From NCBI GenBank assembly GCA_045615705.1, contig JAZLFH010000027.1, positions 1 through 25,293 of the forward strand: a stretch of 25,293 bases of DNA, in the 5' to 3' direction. Below the pieces are notes generated by a model. That model was not told the origin of the DNA. It did not search any database and worked only from the letters and a program-made list of their open reading frames with translations. This DNA comes from JAZLFH01 sp045615705 (GTDB taxonomy: Bacteria; Bacillota; Clostridia; UMGS1883). This document shows positions 22,043 to 25,293 of the stretch, one piece after another (the first letter of the stretch is position 1; each line of letters starts with the position of its first letter). Position numbers and translations under genes: made by a program.

Positions 22043-25000
22043 TTACATATCAAGAAGATTTAGTTGATTGGTTTTTTGCCAACCGTCAAAACAACCGAGT
22101 GACGAGAATGTTTCAACCATTGTTTTTGAAACGCCACTCCTGTTCTTAAAGTCCTCAACGGAAATAAAATTGCCGTCATTTCTTGCCTTTTCTATTCCGA
22201 ATGCAGCGGAAGAACCAAGACCGGGAATGCTTGTAAGAGCAGGTCTTATTTTGCCATCTTCTGCTAAAAACTTTGTGGGATGCGATTTATAAATATCTAC
22301 TGGCAAGAAAGAAATGTTACGGGCATACATCTCGTTAGTTACTTCTAAAATTGAAAGTAAATCTTTATCGTTCGCTGATGGAGAATCAAGCGAGGAAAGT
22401 TCCTTAATTTTTTCAACTACACGCCGTTTTCCGCCGGTAATAACATCATAGTCAAAGTTTTTAATTCCACGGACGGAAAAATAAGTGAGATAAAATTCAA
22501 GAGGATAATGAACTTTAAAATACGCTATTCGAAGCGACATTATTACATAAGCAACCGCATGAGCCTTGGGAAACATATACTGAATTTTGTTGCAAGAATT
22601 TATGTACCACTCCGGAATGGAATGTTCTCGCATAAGAGCCTCGTTTTCGGGAGTGAGTTTTTTTCCTTTACGAACACGCTCCATTATCGTAAACGAATCC
22701 TTTGGAGGAAGTCCCATCTGAATTAAATAAAGCATTATGTCATCACGGGTGCAGATTGCATTTTTAAGAGTGCATATATTTTTTTGAATCAAATCTTGAG
22801 CGTTGTTTGTCCACACATCTGTACCGTGTGAAAGACCGGAAATTCTTACAAGTTCCGCAAAAGTAGTCGGCTTTGTGTCAAGAAGCATTTGACGAACAAA
22901 CTTAGTTCCGAATTCGGGAACCGCAAATGTTCCTACTTCACTGTCAATATCTTCTTTTGAAACACCAAGTGTCTCCGTTCCGACAAACAGCCCCATAACG
23001 CCGGGGTCATTCATAGGAATTTCGGAAGCGACAACGCCTGTCAAGTCTTCAAGCATTCTAATCATAGTAGGAGCTTCATGACCGAGTATATCAAGTTTTA
23101 AAAGGTTTTGGTCAATGGAGTGATAATCAAAGTGCGTGGTTATAATATCGCTTGTAGTATCATCGGCAGGACGCTGAACGGGAGTAAATTCGTGAATATC
23201 ATGTCCTTTTGGCAAAACTATAATTCCGCCGGGGTGCTGACCGGTTGTCTTTTTAATATTCATACAGCCGTTTTTGAGCCTTTCAATTTCGGCAGGAGGC
23301 ACATCCATCCCTTTATCGGTTATGTAACCTTTAACATATCCGAAAGCTGTTTTGTCTGCAAGGGTACTTACAGTTCCCGCTTTAAAAACATATCCGGTAC
23401 CGAAAAGTTCTTCAACATATTTGTGCGCGGTCTGTTGATATTCTCCCGAAAAGTTAAGGTCAATATCCGGCTGTTTATCTCCCTCAAAGCCCAAGAAAGT
23501 TTCAAACGGAATGTCGTGCCCGTCCCTTATAAGCGGAGCAGAGCAATTTGGACAATTCTTTTCAGGCATATCGCAACCCGAACTGTAAGAACCGTCAGTT
23601 ATAAATTCGCTGTAATGACACTTTTCGCATCTGTAATGCGGAGGAAGAGAGTTGACTTCTGTAATGTTTGAAAGATACGCCAAAAATGATGAACCTACCG
23701 AGCCTCTTGAACCGACTAAGTATCCGTCCGAAAGGGATTTTTCAACCAAAAGACGAGCGATGTTGTACATAACCGCATATCCGTTACCGACAACTGCATT
23801 CAATTCTCTTGTAAGACGATGTTCAACAATTTCGGGGAGCGGTTCGCCGTAAAGTTTAACTGCGTTATCGTGTGATATAGTCTTAATTGTTTCCTCACTG
23901 CCCTCGATTTCAGGCGGACACGGGTCGGGAGGAACCGGATATAAATCCTCTATCATATCTGCAACGAGATTGGAGTTTTTAATTACAACCTCATAGGCAG
24001 TTTCTTCTCCCAAATACATAAATTCTTTAAGCATTTCGTCAGTTGTTCTGAAATACAAAGGAGGTTGATAGTCTGTATCTTGGTAGCCTTGACCGGCGAG
24101 AAGAATTTTACGAAAAATTCCATCTCGTTCGTTTAAAAAGTGAACATCACAAGTTGCGACAACAGGCTTATTGAGTTTTTTCCCGAGTTCGACAATCTTT
24201 TTGTTTATCTCAATTAATCTTTCTTCGTCAGGTACGATTTTTTCACGAAGCATAAACGAGTTGTTTGAAAGTGGTTGTATTTCAAGATAATCATAAAATG
24301 ATGCAATACTTTCAAGTTCTTCTTCGCTTTTATTGGTTAAAATGGCTTGATAGAGTTCGCCTTGCTCACAAGCTGAACCGATAATTAACCCTTCTTTAAA
24401 TTTAACTATTTCTCGTCTCGGAAGCCTTGGCCTTTTGTAAAAGTAGTTGAGGTGGGAAAGAGAAATTAAGTTGTAAAGGTTAAAAAGCCCCTTTTGATTT
24501 TTCGCAAGAATAATTATGTGGTTAGTTTTCGATGCTTTATCGTTATATTCATATTTGTCGTCAAGGAGGTAACCTTCCACACCGTAAATGATTTTTATAT
24601 CGCTTTTAAGTTCTTTTTTCTTTTTTGCGGCGTCCGGGAAAGATTGAACGACGCCATGGTCGGTAATGGCTATTGCTTTATGACCAAAGTTTACTGCTTG
24701 TTCCACCAAGTCTTTTACTTCAATAACCGCATCCATAGCAGAAAGTTTGGTGTGAGCATGAAGTTCAACTCTTTTTTGCGGTGCATCATCGGTGGGCTTT
24801 GGAACAGAATACTTCATAATATCTTTTACGCTTATAACAAGTGAGTGCTTGAAATTATCAAAAGATACTTTTCCGTGAACAGAAACACTCTTTGAATTTT
24901 TCAGTTCCTCGTAGGCTTCACTTGCAACCGCAGGAGGCAAAAATGCTTTGCAGGATATGGAAGATGTATAATCCGTAATGTCAAATGAAAGGATTGAAAA

Positions 25001-25293
25001 CTTTTTGTTGTCCGTTTTTCGCTTTATATTTTCTTTTAACTCTACCGAAAAGATTTTTCCTGCAACAACACAGTTCCCGACGAGTTCGTCAATATCTGAA
25101 ATTTTAATCAAAAGAGAATTTGAAAATTCTTTTCCGATGATTACATTTTCGCCTTTTGGGACATCTTTTTTAGATACTGTTTTAACTTCCATTTTAGGAA
25201 GTTCTTTAGAATACTCTTCTAAATCATCCGAAAAAACAACTTTAACATTCTTTTTTGTGCGTTCAAAGTATTCGACTTCAATAGATTTGTCTG
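22043..25293 (-). CDS. polC: DNA polymerase III alpha subunit PolC, 5'-truncated, lacking the inserted exonuclease domain
   Basis: Replicative polymerase of low-GC Gram-positives. 1083 residues are visible and the frame stays open to the right edge, so the ATG at 25192 is internal. Numbered from that Met: OB-fold (about 35-125); PHP domain with HAHT (145-148), TDHG (177-180), E206 and CDVH (348-351); the PolC Zn module C522, C525, C547, C550; YLVGSRGSVGSS (491-502); catalytic PDIDLNFSG (D576, D578); TGQHPGGI; FPKAHA; and the C-terminal NQLNLL-type beta-clamp motif. In textbook PolC a DEDD exonuclease of about 180-200 residues lies between GVEANLVDD and the HATLLA strand of the PHP domain. Here GVEGYLLDD is joined to NHIIILA by about a dozen residues with no DxE motif. 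Confidence 0.95.
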   Translation of the reverse strand, partial: DKSIEVEYFERTKKNVKVVFSDDLEEYSKELPKMEVKTVSKKDVPKGENVIIGKEFSNSLLIKISDIDELVGNCVVAGKIFSVELKENIKRKTDNKKFSILSFDITDYTSSISCKAFLPPAVASEAYEELKNSKSVSVHGKVSFDNFKHSLVISVKDIMKYSVPKPTDDAPQKRVELHAHTKLSAMDAVIEVKDLVEQAVNFGHKAIAITDHGVVQSFPDAAKKKKELKSDIKIIYGVEGYLLDDKYEYNDKASKTNHIIILAKNQKGLFNLYNLISLSHLNYFYKRPRLPRREIVKFKEGLIIGSACEQGELYQAILTNKSEEELESIASFYDYLEIQPLSNNSFMLREKIVPDEERLIEINKKIVELGKKLNKPVVATCDVHFLNERDGIFRKILLAGQGYQDTDYQPPLYFRTTDEMLKEFMYLGEETAYEVVIKNSNLVADMIEDLYPVPPDPCPPEIEGSEETIKTISHDNAVKLYGEPLPEIVEHRLTRELNAVVGNGYAVMYNIARLLVEKSLSDGYLVGSRGSVGSSFLAYLSNITEVNSLPPHYRCEKCHYSEFITDGSYSSGCDMPEKNCPNCSAPLIRDGHDIPFETFLGFEGDKQPDIDLNFSGEYQQTAHKYVEELFGTGYVFKAGTVSTLADKTAFGYVKGYITDKGMDVPPAEIERLKNGCMNIKKTTGQHPGGIIVLPKGHDIHEFTPVQRPADDTTSDIITTHFDYHSIDQNLLKLDILGHEAPTMIRMLEDLTGVVASEIPMNDPGVMGLFVGTETLGVSKEDIDSEVGTFAVPEFGTKFVRQMLLDTKPTTFAELVRISGLSHGTDVWTNNAQDLIQKNICTLKNAICTRDDIMLYLIQMGLPPKDSFTIMERVRKGKKLTPENEALMREHSIPEWYINSCNKIQYMFPKAHAVAYVIMSLRIAYFKVHYPLEFYLTYFSVRGIKNFDYDVITGGKRRVVEKIKELSSLDSPSANDKDLLSILEVTNEMYARNISFLPVDIYKSHPTKFLAEDGKIRPALTSIPGLGSSAAFGIEKARNDGNFISVEDFKNRSGVSKTMVETFSSLGCFDGWQKTNQLNLLDM

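Noticed and set aside
1..25293. Mobile elements, CRISPR arrays, toxin-antitoxin pairs or phage genes
   Set aside because: No transposase, integrase, terminal inverted repeats, direct-repeat arrays or abrupt base-composition change were found; the genes are ordinary chromosomal ones.

Overview
The window looks like chromosomal DNA of an AT-rich, anaerobic Gram-positive bacterium of the class Clostridia. Supporting evidence: a PolC-type replicative polymerase, RNase J, a CIRCE/HrcA-type heat-shock operator, a flavin-dependent ThyX, an ECF thiamine transporter under a TPP riboswitch, a multisubunit [FeFe]-hydrogenase, and a tiny gene that reads as the spore-morphogenesis peptide SpoVM. I cannot assign a genus. 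Almost every gene is a recognisable housekeeping or energy gene; I see no phage, insertion sequence, CRISPR array, tRNA or rRNA.

Layout. 1-1162: 3' end of a cysteine desulfurase gene, then its Fe-S scaffold partner. 1210-4790: the two halves of a heterodimeric ABC exporter, the first broken by an in-frame TAG. 4805-7840: a strong promoter, RNase J and the AAA+ ATPase RarA. 7855-8357: a single small P-loop protein gene of unknown role, closed by a strong bidirectional terminator. 8364-9795 (minus strand): an unrecognised gene followed by thiT with promoter, TPP riboswitch and attenuator. 9926-11998: groES-groEL under CIRCE control. 12000-17445: a bifurcating-type [FeFe]-hydrogenase operon (NuoE-like, HATPase, HndB-like, NuoF-like, HydA, then a small Cys-rich protein). 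17456-21766: a long plus-strand operon with a WecG/TagA glycosyltransferase, thyX, tmk, a DJ-1/PfpI protein, 5-formyl-THF cyclo-ligase and mltG. ThyX makes dTMP and Tmk phosphorylates it, and the cyclo-ligase works in the same folate pool. 21759-25293 (minus strand): the 3' three quarters of polC, then a 49-codon membrane-protein gene and a 23-codon spoVM-like gene.

Most notable: the PolC seems to lack the proofreading exonuclease domain that normally interrupts its PHP domain. Also notable are the two tiny genes downstream of polC, with a hairpin that would bury the ribosome-binding site of the first; a Ser in place of a canonical H-cluster Cys in HydA; and the nonsense codon in the ABC exporter. 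Promoters in this window very often carry the extended -10 TGn motif, and intergenic structure is rich (attenuator, processing-type hairpin, palindromic operator candidates).
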